From Oligosphaeraceae bacterium (GTDB taxonomy: Bacteria > Verrucomicrobiota > Lentisphaeria > Oligosphaerales > Oligosphaeraceae), in assembly GCA_012799725.1 (NCBI GenBank), contig JAAZKR010000303.1, forward strand, positions 1-38,928: a stretch of DNA of 38,928 bases, given 5' to 3'. Shown in pieces: positions 16,511 through 25,011 of this stretch (the first letter of the stretch is position 1; every line of letters begins with the position of its first letter). Below the pieces are notes generated by a model. It did not search any database and was not told the origin of the DNA. It saw only the letters and a program-made list of their open reading frames with translations. A program made the translations under genes and the position numbers.

Positions 16511-17740
16511 ATGGACAAAAAGAACCGCACATTATATGACCGTCTAGTAGAGCGCATGGATCAGCTTGATCCCAGCAGCCTGCAAGTTTATATGATGCGC
16601 CTTGTCCGCGACAAGGGCTTTTTGGAGAGCATTTTCAACAGCCTCCACGAAGGCCTCATCGTTATTGACAATGATCTCAAGATACGCATTGTCAACCGAG
16701 CCGCCCTGGAAATGTTCGGCATGGGCGATGATGCTGCAGGTGAATATATCGGTAAGTACTTCAAGCAGTTTGACTGGCAGGAGCTGTTACAAATTCCGCC
16801 GGAGAACTGGGGGCGTTTTTCACGTCGGGAGCTGGAAGTGTTCTATCCGCGGCACCGCTTTGTCAGCTTTTATCTGCTTCCGGTGCCCGAGCGACCTGAC
16901 ATGCACAAGCGGGGGCTGCCCTTGGCGACAATTATCTTCCATGACATCACTGAGTCCCGCCAGGAAAGCGTCCAACACATTGAGACGCAAAAGATACAGC
17001 TCATTACTCAAATGGCAGCCAGCTTAGCGCATGAAATCGGCAATCCGCTTAATAGCTTGGGCATACATCTGCAAATCATCAAGCGCAAACTAAAGCAACA
17101 AGAGGATGGCAAGATTGCAGTGGCGGAAGTGGCCGACTTCATCAATATCGCCGAACAGGAAATTGCCCGGCTGGACGCTATTGTTAAGAATTTCCTTGAT
17201 GCGGTACGCCCCGGCACGTTGCAGATTGCCCCCATAGAACTACGCAAGCTTTTAAGTGAAGCCATAGGCTTTATGCGTCCTGAAATCGAAGGTAAGAACA
17301 TACAGGTAGAGGTCGCGTTTCCGGACAGTCTGCCTCTGATTGCCGGCGACAGCGTACAGCTCACCCAAGCCTTTTTCAATATCATTAAAAACGCCATACA
17401 AGCCATGCCCGACGGCGGCATGCTCAATATAGTCTGCAGCTTGGATGACGTCTTTTTGCACATCAAGTTCGCCGACAGCGGCAAGGGCTTAGACGGGCAA
17501 GAACTAAGCCGACTTCTCGAACCATATTATAGTACCAAGAGCGAGGGGCACGGCCTGGGACTGGTTGTAGTTGACCGCGTAGTCAGGGCGCATGGTGGTG
17601 AACTCAGCGTGGAAACGGGCGAGGGAATGGGTGCCACCTTTACTATCAGCTTGCCCAGACACGCGAAAGTAGTCAGGCAAATCACCGCCAACGAATGTAT
17701 AGAGGAAAACAGCCCGGCCCGAGCAGGGCAACACCCGTAG
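16511..17740 (+). CDS. Soluble PAS-domain sensor histidine kinase (NtrB-like)
   Basis: This 409-residue two-component kinase autophosphorylates on His and passes the phosphate to the response regulator encoded 22 bases downstream. An N-terminal helix leads into a PAS domain (about 37-150, ending HDITESRQ). The dimerisation/phosphoacceptor box is SLAHEIGNPLNSL with His174. The ATPase domain has the N box (FNIIKNAIQAMPDGG, Asn294), G1 (ADSGKGLD, about 321), the F box (LEPYYSTK) and G2 (GHGLGL, 347-351). No membrane segment is present, so it should sense a cytoplasmic signal or a partner protein. No clear ribosome-binding site precedes the ATG. The kinase-regulator pair resembles NtrBC/AtoSC, but the stimulus cannot be read from sequence. 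Confidence 0.93.
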   Translation: MDKKNRTLYDRLVERMDQLDPSSLQVYMMRLVRDKGFLESIFNSLHEGLIVIDNDLKIRIVNRAALEMFGMGDDAAGEYIGKYFKQFDWQELLQIPPENWGRFSRRELEVFYPRHRFVSFYLLPVPERPDMHKRGLPLATIIFHDITESRQESVQHIETQKIQLITQMAASLAHEIGNPLNSLGIHLQIIKRKLKQQEDGKIAVAEVADFINIAEQEIARLDAIVKNFLDAVRPGTLQIAPIELRKLLSEAIGFMRPEIEGKNIQVEVAFPDSLPLIAGDSVQLTQAFFNIIKNAIQAMPDGGMLNIVCSLDDVFLHIKFADSGKGLDGQELSRLLEPYYSTKSEGHGLGLVVVDRVVRAHGGELSVETGEGMGATFTISLPRHAKVVRQITANECIEENSPARAGQHP

Positions 17741-17762
17741 CACAAAACGCAAAATCCGCAAG

Positions 17763-19130
17763 ATGTCAAAAGAAAAAATACTAATTATAGACGATGAGCG
17801 CAATACCAGGGAGGGGCTCTCTGCCGCCCTGCATGATCGCTATCATATATTTCTGGCTGAAAGCGCTTTAGCCGGCATGCAAATACTTAAGCAGGAAGAT
17901 ATAAGCATAGTGCTGACTGACCTGAGAATGCCCGGCATGGACGGCATGGAGCTTACCAAATTGGTCAGCACCTGGGAAAATGCGCCGCTCATCATCATGC
18001 TTACGGCCTACGGTTCGGTACAGACCGCCATTGAAGCCATGAAACTGGGTGCCTACGATTACCTCACCAAGCCCATCAATCTGGATGACTTGGAAATGAT
18101 GATAGAGCGCGGACTGGAGACCCTGCGCATGCGTCAGGAAAACCAGAGCCTGCGCCTGGAGTTAGCACAGCAACAGAGCGGCGTGGAAAATATTATAGGC
18201 AACTCGGCAATCATGGCACAATTGCTCTCCGAGGCCAAGCAGGTTGCCGAAGCGCGCACTACAGTCTTGATCACCGGCGAAAGCGGCACCGGCAAAGAGC
18301 TCTTCGCTAATGCCATACATAAAATGAGTCCGCGCTGTGACCAACCCTTTGTCGTTGTGCATTGTGCCGCTCTGAATGAAAACCTGCTGGAAAGCGAGCT
18401 TTTCGGACACGAGAAGGGAGCATTCACCGGCGCCACCGAAAGGCAGATAGGCCGTTTTGAAAGAGCCGACCGTGGCAGCCTCTTCTTGGATGAAATCGGC
18501 GAGATCAGTCCGGCAACCCAGGTAAAGCTACTCAGGGTATTGGAGAATCGCCAAGTGGAACGAGTGGGCGGCAGCAAGCCGATCAGTATTGACGTGCGTC
18601 TACTGGCAGCCACTAACCGCGATTTGAAGAAAATGGTCGCCGAAGGCAGTTTTCGTGAAGACTTGTATTACCGACTTAACGTGGTAAACCTGCATTTGCC
18701 CCCTTTACGCGACCGTCGTGAAGACATAGAGCCACTGCTCAATCACTACCTGCAAATTGCCGCCGAGGACAATGCCAAGAAAATCAACGCTTTCAGCAGT
18801 GAGGCAATAAAAGTGCTGCTTTCCTATGACTGGCCCGGCAATGTACGCGAACTGCGCAATGCAGTTGAACGCATGGTGGTCTTTGCCAGAGGCAGCACCC
18901 TGACCTTGAATGACGTGCCTGTCGAAATCAGACAGGCTTTGGGAGAGCAACTGCAAAGCGCAAAACCGAAAGACAGCATTGAAGTTGACACCTTGGATAT
19001 TAAGGCCAACGAGAAAAATGTCATCATGCAGGCATTGACAAAATGCGACGGGAACCGCTCAAAAGCCTCAGAGCTATTGGGCATTAGCCGGCGCACGCTG
19101 CAACGCAAGCTAAAAGAATACGGACTTTAG
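17763..19130 (+). CDS. NtrC-family sigma-54-dependent response regulator
   Basis: This 455-residue transcriptional activator has a receiver domain (1-120) with phosphoacceptor Asp53 (LTDLRMPGMDG) and the KP motif (YLTKPINL). The AAA+ domain (about 140-375) has Walker A GESGTGKE and the sigma-54 contact loop GAFTGA, both intact, with FLDEIGE as Walker B. A Fis-type helix-turn-helix closes the protein (NRSKASELLGISRRTLQRKL, about 430-450). It is therefore expected to remodel sigma-54 polymerase at -24/-12 promoters. I found no convincing -24/-12 site in the window, so its targets are probably elsewhere. It follows the kinase gene by 22 bases and is surely its partner. Confidence 0.95.
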   Translation: MSKEKILIIDDERNTREGLSAALHDRYHIFLAESALAGMQILKQEDISIVLTDLRMPGMDGMELTKLVSTWENAPLIIMLTAYGSVQTAIEAMKLGAYDYLTKPINLDDLEMMIERGLETLRMRQENQSLRLELAQQQSGVENIIGNSAIMAQLLSEAKQVAEARTTVLITGESGTGKELFANAIHKMSPRCDQPFVVVHCAALNENLLESELFGHEKGAFTGATERQIGRFERADRGSLFLDEIGEISPATQVKLLRVLENRQVERVGGSKPISIDVRLLAATNRDLKKMVAEGSFREDLYYRLNVVNLHLPPLRDRREDIEPLLNHYLQIAAEDNAKKINAFSSEAIKVLLSYDWPGNVRELRNAVERMVVFARGSTLTLNDVPVEIRQALGEQLQSAKPKDSIEVDTLDIKANEKNVIMQALTKCDGNRSKASELLGISRRTLQRKLKEYGL

Positions 19131-19263
19131 CCGTTTCCAAGCAGCCTGAGGCTTTGCCCGCTTAGAGGTGCTGTTGCCAAGTTGTCACTTGTCGTCAGGC
19201 CGCATCTTGCCATATTACGCGCTGCAATGCCCAAGAAACCAATTACTGCAAACCGACCGCTCC

Positions 19264-20073
19264 ATGTCCCGCATCATCCACTTTTCCGACTTGCACCTGG
19301 GTCTGTTCTCGCTAGCTGGCGGTGCCTGTTTTGACAAGCGTCTTCTAGGCGCATTCAATCAGCTGTTGAGACGTCGGCACCGCCTGGATGCCGCAAGAAT
19401 GCGCCATGTAGCCGAAGTCTTTGCCAGCTACGAGGCCGACTACTACATTTGCAGCGGCGATCTTTGCGGCGTCGGCACTCCTGCTGAGTTTGCGCTGGCC
19501 CAGGAGCTGCTCGCACCCATACTCGAGTTGGCCGGCGACAACTTCTACTACGTGCCCGGCAATCACGACGCCTACGTCAAAGACCCGCGCTGTCAAAAAG
19601 CGCTTGCGGATTGTTTTTACCGGCTCAACCGAGGCCGTTTCCAACTCGATGAACTACCACTGCTACAATTGAACTCCGAGCTGGAGATTATCCTTGGCGC
19701 CGCCTGCAAGCCCGTTCCGTTTTACTGCTCCGGCGCCGCTTATTCGCAAGAGCAGTGGCTGCGGTTGCAAGCCTTGCTCGAGCAACCCCGTCAGAAAACC
19801 TTTCGCATTTTGGTGGAACACTTTCCCTGCCTGGACGCCAATGGCGCCGCCCTCTCTTGGCGACGGCGTCTCAAACAAGCTGAGCAACTGGCACAGGCTC
19901 AACTGGAAGGCAAATTTGACCTCATGCTTTCCGGACATATACACAGGGCATATCTACTGGATAGGCCACGGCTCTGTTGCGCCGGCTCGTTAAGCCTTTA
20001 CGGCTCATTCGCTCTGATAGATTTCAACCAAAAAGAAGCAAGTATCAATTGCAGTTTGCACCAGTTGGACTAA
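19264..20073 (+). CDS. Calcineurin-like metallophosphoesterase
   Basis: This 269-residue metal-dependent phosphoesterase shows the full set of dimetal ligands: Asp9 and His11 (FSDLHLG), Asp66 (SGDLCG), Asn100/His101 (PGNHDAY), a His in LVEHFP and the final SGHIHRA. The fold is cytoplasmic, with no signal peptide. The start at 19264 puts the first metal motif at its usual position; the longer reading to 19168 adds a non-conserved tail. Family members hydrolyse nucleotides, cyclic nucleotides, phospholipids or proteins, and motifs alone do not tell which. It ends 26 bases before the rhamnulokinase gene. The two may be co-transcribed, although no functional link is known. Confidence 0.9.
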   Translation: MSRIIHFSDLHLGLFSLAGGACFDKRLLGAFNQLLRRRHRLDAARMRHVAEVFASYEADYYICSGDLCGVGTPAEFALAQELLAPILELAGDNFYYVPGNHDAYVKDPRCQKALADCFYRLNRGRFQLDELPLLQLNSELEIILGAACKPVPFYCSGAAYSQEQWLRLQALLEQPRQKTFRILVEHFPCLDANGAALSWRRRLKQAEQLAQAQLEGKFDLMLSGHIHRAYLLDRPRLCCAGSLSLYGSFALIDFNQKEASINCSLHQLD

Positions 20074-20099
20074 CTGTACGAGTAAAGGAGTAAGTAGAA

Positions 20100-21572
20100 A
20101 TGAAACAGTTTTTAGCATTTGATTTGGGTGCCTCCAGTGGCAGGGCTATTTTAGGGACCCTGCAAAATGGCAAGATCGACCTGCAAGAGCTACACCGCTT
20201 TGAAAATGGCGCAATAGCTATCAATAATGGGCTCTTCTGGAATACACTGGGCCTGTTCAAAGAACTGAAGATCGGATTGCAGAAAGCTCTTGAAAGCGGT
20301 GCAGAACTAAGCGGCATAGCCATAGACACTTGGGGCGTGGACTATGTGCTGCTGGACAGGAATGGCAACATGGCCGGATTGGCCAGGCACTACCGTGACC
20401 CCCGCACCGACGATGTTATGCCTTGGTGCTTCGAGCGTATCTCACAGGAAGAAATCTACCGGGAAACCGGCATACAATTCATGACCCTGAACACCATCTT
20501 TCAACTTGCCGCCTCCATTAGAGATGATGACCAGGCTCTGAAAATTGCTGACAAGCTGCTCTTCACACCCAATGCCCTGACTTGGATGTTCGGCGGCAAA
20601 GCCTGTGCTGAATACAGCATAGCCAGCACCTCGCAGCTCTTTAATCCGGCCACCAAAGACTGGAGCTGGCGCATTATTGACGCTCTGGGCCTGCCTCGCA
20701 GCTTATTCCCGAAAATCATACCTTCATGCAGCATGGCCGGCACCCTGTCCCCCGCTATACAAGAAGAACTCAAATGCGGCCCCATACCACTGATCTTGGT
20801 AGGCAGTCATGATACCGCCTCTGCCGTGGCTGCTGTACCGGCACCTAACGACAAATCCTGGGCCTATCTCAGCAGCGGTACCTGGAGCTTGCTTGGTGTC
20901 GAGTTGGATCAACCGCTCATTAATGAAAAAGCCAGATTAGCCAACTACACTAACGAAGGCGGCGTGGGCGGCAAAATACGCTTCCTTAAAAACATCATGG
21001 GTCTCTGGCTGGTTCAGGAATGTCGTCAGGAATGGCTCAGGCGAGGTCAAAGCTATAGCTTCGACGAGATGGATCAGCTTGCCATGCAGGCAGCACCCTT
21101 CCGCAGTTTTGTGGATCCGAACCATGCCAGCTTTGTGGCACCCGGTGATATGCCAGCCAGAATCCAACAATATTGTCGTGACACTGGTCAGCCTGTACCT
21201 GAGGATCCCGGTGCGATTATGCGCTGCGCCTTGGAGTCGCTGGCTCTACGCTATCAGCAAACCATGCAGGAACTCGAAGAACTGCTGGGGCACAAGCTTG
21301 ATGTGCTGCAACTGGTTGGTGGCGGCTGCAAAAACAAGATACTCAATCAATTTACTGCCAACGCCATACAGCGTCCGGTACATACCGGCCCGGTGGAAGC
21401 AACCGCGCTGGGCAATATCATCGGACAATGCCTGGCCACCGGGGCGATTAAGTCATTGCAGGAAGGCCGTGATATTATCAAGGCAAGCGGCGAAACCCAA
21501 ACCTGGCTGCCGCAAGACCAGCAGCAATGGCAACAAGCATATCAGAAATTCTGCCGCGTGACCCAAGCCTGA
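20100..21572 (+). CDS. rhaB: Rhamnulokinase
   Basis: This 490-residue FGGY-family sugar kinase phosphorylates L-rhamnulose to rhamnulose 1-phosphate. Seen are the N-terminal phosphate motif (FDLGASSGRA, 7-16), the sugar-site segment DTWGVDY (76-82), the catalytic-base motif GSHDTASAV with Asp238, and the adenosine-site motif QLVGGGCKNKILNQ near the C-terminus. GSHDTASA and the 490-residue length fit rhamnulokinase better than fuculokinase, xylulokinase or glycerol kinase. AAGGAG lies 9 bases before the ATG. No rhamnose isomerase, aldolase or transporter gene is nearby, so the rest of the pathway must lie elsewhere. A convergent dusB gene follows. Confidence 0.92.
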   Translation: MKQFLAFDLGASSGRAILGTLQNGKIDLQELHRFENGAIAINNGLFWNTLGLFKELKIGLQKALESGAELSGIAIDTWGVDYVLLDRNGNMAGLARHYRDPRTDDVMPWCFERISQEEIYRETGIQFMTLNTIFQLAASIRDDDQALKIADKLLFTPNALTWMFGGKACAEYSIASTSQLFNPATKDWSWRIIDALGLPRSLFPKIIPSCSMAGTLSPAIQEELKCGPIPLILVGSHDTASAVAAVPAPNDKSWAYLSSGTWSLLGVELDQPLINEKARLANYTNEGGVGGKIRFLKNIMGLWLVQECRQEWLRRGQSYSFDEMDQLAMQAAPFRSFVDPNHASFVAPGDMPARIQQYCRDTGQPVPEDPGAIMRCALESLALRYQQTMQELEELLGHKLDVLQLVGGGCKNKILNQFTANAIQRPVHTGPVEATALGNIIGQCLATGAIKSLQEGRDIIKASGETQTWLPQDQQQWQQAYQKFCRVTQA

Positions 21573-21598
21573 ACATAAAAAACGTCGTTTTATAAAAT

Positions 21599-21637
21599 GA
21601 ATCCGCAGACTACGCAATCTGCGTAATCTGCGGATTC
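21599..21637. terminator. Repeat-derived hairpin between convergent rhaB and dusB
   Basis: Two TCTGCG-type repeats in inverted orientation (GAATCCGCAGACTACGCA, 21599-21616, and its complement, 21620-21637) form an 18-bp stem with one mismatch and a 3-base loop. The hairpin lies between two convergent genes and touches the dusB stop codon. It could end transcription from either side, although no long U run follows. It is also a plain dispersed-repeat pair. Confidence 0.6.
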
Positions 21638-22661
21638 ATATTTGATCCTTTATTTCGGATGCGCTTGAAATATCAGCATTCATCTGTGCAATCTGCGTAA
21701 TCTGCGGATTCAAGAAGTTATTTCCCGGCGGAGAAGCCAACACCAGGCTGTGGAATTCGCGGAATTGCCCCCAAGTACTGATCTTGGTGGCCTGGTCTCT
21801 GAGATTGCGGCGATAACCGCGCCCTGTCAAATAGCCTTGCACTATCTTGCGCCCCAAGATCATGCCTTTTCTTTCGCCATAAAGCTGCCGTATGCCATCC
21901 AGATGCTCATGCATGATCTCGCATACTTCTTCATGGCTAGGCAGATAGGGCTGACCATGCACCAGTTCGTGAAAGAGCCAGGGATTGCCAATAGCGCCGC
22001 GTGCAATCATAATGCGCTTACAGGCACTGTCATTAGCAAGCTGTAATGCCTGCGCGGCAGTAAATACGCCGCCATTAGCACAGACCGGAATGCGCAAATT
22101 CTCGGAGATGGCGCGAATAATATGGCTTGCCACCGGCCCAGAATACACTTTTTCAGCCAGGCGTCCATGTATGGTGATGGCATCTATGCCCAAGCTCTGC
22201 AAAGCCAGGCAAAATTCCACGCTGGGTTCAGGATCATTTTCCGATAGTATGCGGGTCTTAACAGTAACCGGCGCTTCTGTGCTTTCGCGTATGATTTTCA
22301 AGCAAAGCAAGGCATTTTCCTGGTAACGCATCATGGCTGCGCCGGCTTTAGTCTTAATTACCTTGCGCACCGGGCAGCCCATATTGAAATCGATGGCATC
22401 AAAATGCATGCGACTGAGCATGGCCGCTGCTTTTTTGATGTCGGCAGGCACACTGCCCAACAGTTGTGCGGCCAAGTAGGGCTCATCATCACCACGGTAT
22501 AAGGTCTGATTGGCATCAGGATTGCCGTATACCAGCGCACCGGCCGTAATCAAGGGCGTGTGAGCATAATGCAGGCCAAAACGCCGACACATGCGACGAA
22601 AAGGCAAGTCGGTATAGCCGGCCATCGGGGCTAAGCTATACTGTAGAGCAGTAACTGACAA
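21636..22661 (-). CDS. dusB: tRNA-dihydrouridine synthase B
   Basis: This FMN enzyme reduces uridine to dihydrouridine in the D loop of tRNAs. Family marks are the N-terminal LAPMAGYTDLPFRR, the catalytic-Cys motif NMGCPVRKVIKTKAG, TVKTRI, the IHGR FMN-site segment and MIARGAIGNPW. No ATG lies before the first motif. I prefer the TTG at 22661, with GGAG 10 bases upstream, giving 341 residues. The TTG at 22688 lacks a ribosome-binding site. After the natural-looking end (about LASPPGNNFL) the frame continues through a dispersed DNA repeat, giving the tail NPQITQIAQMNADI. The tail is almost certainly a repeat insertion and not a domain. It is separated from transketolase by a terminator and so probably has its own promoter. 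Confidence 0.92.
   Translation of the reverse strand: MSVTALQYSLAPMAGYTDLPFRRMCRRFGLHYAHTPLITAGALVYGNPDANQTLYRGDDEPYLAAQLLGSVPADIKKAAAMLSRMHFDAIDFNMGCPVRKVIKTKAGAAMMRYQENALLCLKIIRESTEAPVTVKTRILSENDPEPSVEFCLALQSLGIDAITIHGRLAEKVYSGPVASHIIRAISENLRIPVCANGGVFTAAQALQLANDSACKRIMIARGAIGNPWLFHELVHGQPYLPSHEEVCEIMHEHLDGIRQLYGERKGMILGRKIVQGYLTGRGYRRNLRDQATKISTWGQFREFHSLVLASPPGNNFLNPQITQIAQMNADISSASEIKDQI
21681..21711 (+). repeat. TCTGCG-type repeat inside the dusB 3' end
   Basis: Three 9-base units (CATCTGTGC, AATCTGCGT, AATCTGCGG) read on the plus strand. On the minus strand they are translated as part of the dusB C-terminus. The copy has the same orientation as the right arm of the hairpin about 45 bases away. 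Confidence 0.85.
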
Positions 22662-22715
22662 GGCACAATAACTCCAAACAGACAACAAGAATCGGGGAAT
22701 GCCGATGCAGGCCTA

Positions 22716-22765
22716 AAACTACAGGCCCGCAAGAAGAAATCGGTTCCTTGCGGGCCTGTATGGTT
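22716..22765 (-). terminator. Terminator of the transketolase gene
   Basis: A perfect 13-bp inverted repeat (ACAGGCCCGCAAG, 22721-22733, and CTTGCGGGCCTGT, 22747-22759) with a 13-base loop is followed on the minus strand by AGTTTT. It starts 28 bases past the transketolase stop. Confidence 0.85.
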
Positions 22766-22786
22766 TTTAAGCCGTCAACTCAATAT

Positions 22787-24784
22787 TTATTTCTTGAGCA
22801 TTGCCAAGGCGTGCTCAGCCACCGATTCCGACGTAAAGCCATATTCCTGCGCCAAGCGCTCACAAGGAGCAGATGCGCCGAAATGATCAATGCCCAAGGC
22901 CACTCCCTTGCTTCCCACGTAACGCGCCCAACCCATGGTAGAGCCAGCCTCTATTGAAAGGCGACGGCAGCAAGAAGAGGGCAGCACTGACTCCTTGTAC
23001 TCGCAGCTCTGCTGTTCAAACAGCTCCCAGCTGGGCATGGATACCACGCGCACCCTGTGTCCGGCCTTGCGCAGTATCTCCGCTCCGCCCATACAGCATT
23101 CCAGTTCGGAGCCACTGCCTATCAAGATCATCTCGAAGTCGTCATCACTGGAAACCACATATGCTCCTTTAGCCGGCGCCATCTTCGCCACCACGTCTGC
23201 GGGCAGGTTCGGCAAATTCTGTCGAGTCAGGCAAATCACCACCGGCCCGTCAGCTTGCAGGGCGGTTGCCCAAGCGTGTGCCACCTCGTAGGAATCGGCG
23301 GGGCGTATCACGGTCAAGCCGGGAATGCCTCTGAACATGGCAAGCTGCTCGATGGGCTGATGTGTAGGACCATCTTCCCCGACAAAGATCGAGTCATGCG
23401 TGAAGACGAAGATAACATGCAGTTTCTGCAAGGCGGCCAATCTCAATGCCGGTTTCATATAATCAGAAAAGACCATGAAGGTCGCACAGAACGGCAGGCT
23501 ATTACCATTCAGTGCCAATCCGTTGCAGATGAGCCCCATGCCCAGCTCGCGCACGCCGAAATGCAGATTGCGTCCGGAACGATCAGCCGGCGTGAAGTCA
23601 CCCAAGCCGTTCAGGTATGTCTTGGTGCTGGGGTTCAAGTCAGCCGAACCACCGGTCAGAGCCGGTACCAGCGCAGCGGCCTTTTGCATGATGATGCCAC
23701 CGGAGTTACGAGTGGCGGTAGCTTTTTCCGGCACCACAGCAAGCAGCTCGTCCAAAATATTAGCCGGCACCCGGCGCGTCAGCAGGGCATCAAGCAAAGC
23801 CGCCTTTTCTGCGCCGGCCTCGGCTTTGAACTTCGCAAAAGCGGCATTCCATTCTGCGGCCGCCTGACCTTTGCAGGCGGCGGTGTCCTGACAAAGCTTG
23901 CGCACATCATCGGGCACGAAGAAGCTCTTTTCCGGATCGAAGCCCAAAGCTTTTTTGGTTGCGGCCAATTCATCTGCTCCCAGTGGGGCACCATGTGAAG
24001 CACTGCTGCCGGCCAGTTTTGGTGAGCCATAGCCTATGACGGTTTTGCCGATGATGATGGTGGGTTTGTCATGGCAGGCGTTGGCCAAGGTCAGTGCGGC
24101 TCTGATTTCCTTCACGCATTGTCCGTTGATGCGCAGCACATTCCAGCCATAAGCGGCAAAGCGTGCGCCAACGTCCTCGCTCATGGCGATATCGGTGCTG
24201 CCTTCGATGGTGATGCTATTATCGTCATAGAACAGGATAAGATTATCCAGCTTCTGATGTCCGGCAATAGCACAAGCCTCGTGCGAAGTACCCTCCATTA
24301 TGCAGCCATCGCCGCTAAGCACATAGACTTTTTGGTTGAAAAGCTCACTATTGCCCATTTGGGCGGCAAACTGCTTCAGACCTATGGCCATGCCTACGCC
24401 GGAGGCCAGGCCGGAGGCCAAGGGACCGGTGGTGACGTCAACGCCAGGGGTATGACCATATTCGGGGTGTCCGGCGGTAAGGCTGCCCCACTGACGGAAC
24501 TCTTTGAGGTCTTCAATCGTCAATCCCAGTTCGAAAAGATGCAGCAGCGAGTACAGCAGCATGGAACCATGTCCGGCAGAGAGCACAAAGCGGTCGCGCC
24601 CAAACCAGTCCGGTTTTTGGGGATCAAAACGTAAAAAGTCGTGCCAGAGCGTAAAGGCGAAATCGGCACAGCCCATGGGCATGCCGGGATGTCCTGAATT
24701 GGCTTTTTGCACTCCGTCAGCGGAGAGCAGACGCACTGTGTCTATGGCTTTGGCAAAGGTCTTTTTGGCTTGGCAAGAACTCAT
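22787..24784 (-). CDS. tkt: Transketolase
   Basis: This 665-residue thiamine-diphosphate enzyme moves two-carbon ketol units between sugar phosphates in the non-oxidative pentose phosphate pathway. Recognisable parts are ANSGHPGMPMG (His32), LSAGHGSMLLY, GHPEYGHTPGVDVTTGPL, and the cofactor motif GDGCIMEG (158-165) continuing to the DDNSI segment. The pyrimidine domain has FGVRELGMG with its catalytic Glu, FVFTHDSIFVGEDGPTHQP, and a C-terminal domain ending near the stop. Length and motif order match bacterial TktA. AAGGAG lies 6 bases before the ATG. It lies 227 bases downstream of prfB on the same strand and ends in its own terminator. Confidence 0.97.
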   Translation of the reverse strand: MSSCQAKKTFAKAIDTVRLLSADGVQKANSGHPGMPMGCADFAFTLWHDFLRFDPQKPDWFGRDRFVLSAGHGSMLLYSLLHLFELGLTIEDLKEFRQWGSLTAGHPEYGHTPGVDVTTGPLASGLASGVGMAIGLKQFAAQMGNSELFNQKVYVLSGDGCIMEGTSHEACAIAGHQKLDNLILFYDDNSITIEGSTDIAMSEDVGARFAAYGWNVLRINGQCVKEIRAALTLANACHDKPTIIIGKTVIGYGSPKLAGSSASHGAPLGADELAATKKALGFDPEKSFFVPDDVRKLCQDTAACKGQAAAEWNAAFAKFKAEAGAEKAALLDALLTRRVPANILDELLAVVPEKATATRNSGGIIMQKAAALVPALTGGSADLNPSTKTYLNGLGDFTPADRSGRNLHFGVRELGMGLICNGLALNGNSLPFCATFMVFSDYMKPALRLAALQKLHVIFVFTHDSIFVGEDGPTHQPIEQLAMFRGIPGLTVIRPADSYEVAHAWATALQADGPVVICLTRQNLPNLPADVVAKMAPAKGAYVVSSDDDFEMILIGSGSELECCMGGAEILRKAGHRVRVVSMPSWELFEQQSCEYKESVLPSSCCRRLSIEAGSTMGWARYVGSKGVALGIDHFGASAPCERLAQEYGFTSESVAEHALAMLKK

Positions 24785-25011
24785 GTTTTTCTCCTTGAAA
24801 TCAACTTATTGCAAAGATATTGGCATTTACGCCGAAAGTGCTAGGGGCCGTGCAAAACCAAGGCAACAAGTCCAGAATTATTTTGAGCTGTTTTTACCCT
24901 ATTCTGAAAGGTGCATTACACATACGCGACTGACAGAAGTGGAGAAAGGCGGTCAAAAGAAACCGGAAATGCAAACTCAATTTTTACACGGTGCCTTGGT
25001 TCCATTTGCAT

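Noticed and set aside
18214-18225. TGGCACAATTGC as a sigma-54 promoter
   Set aside because: The gap between the two elements is too short, and it lies inside the response regulator coding region.
23057-23998. 313-codon plus-strand frame opposite transketolase
   Set aside because: The minus strand carries unmistakable transketolase motifs. The antisense product has no recognisable pattern.
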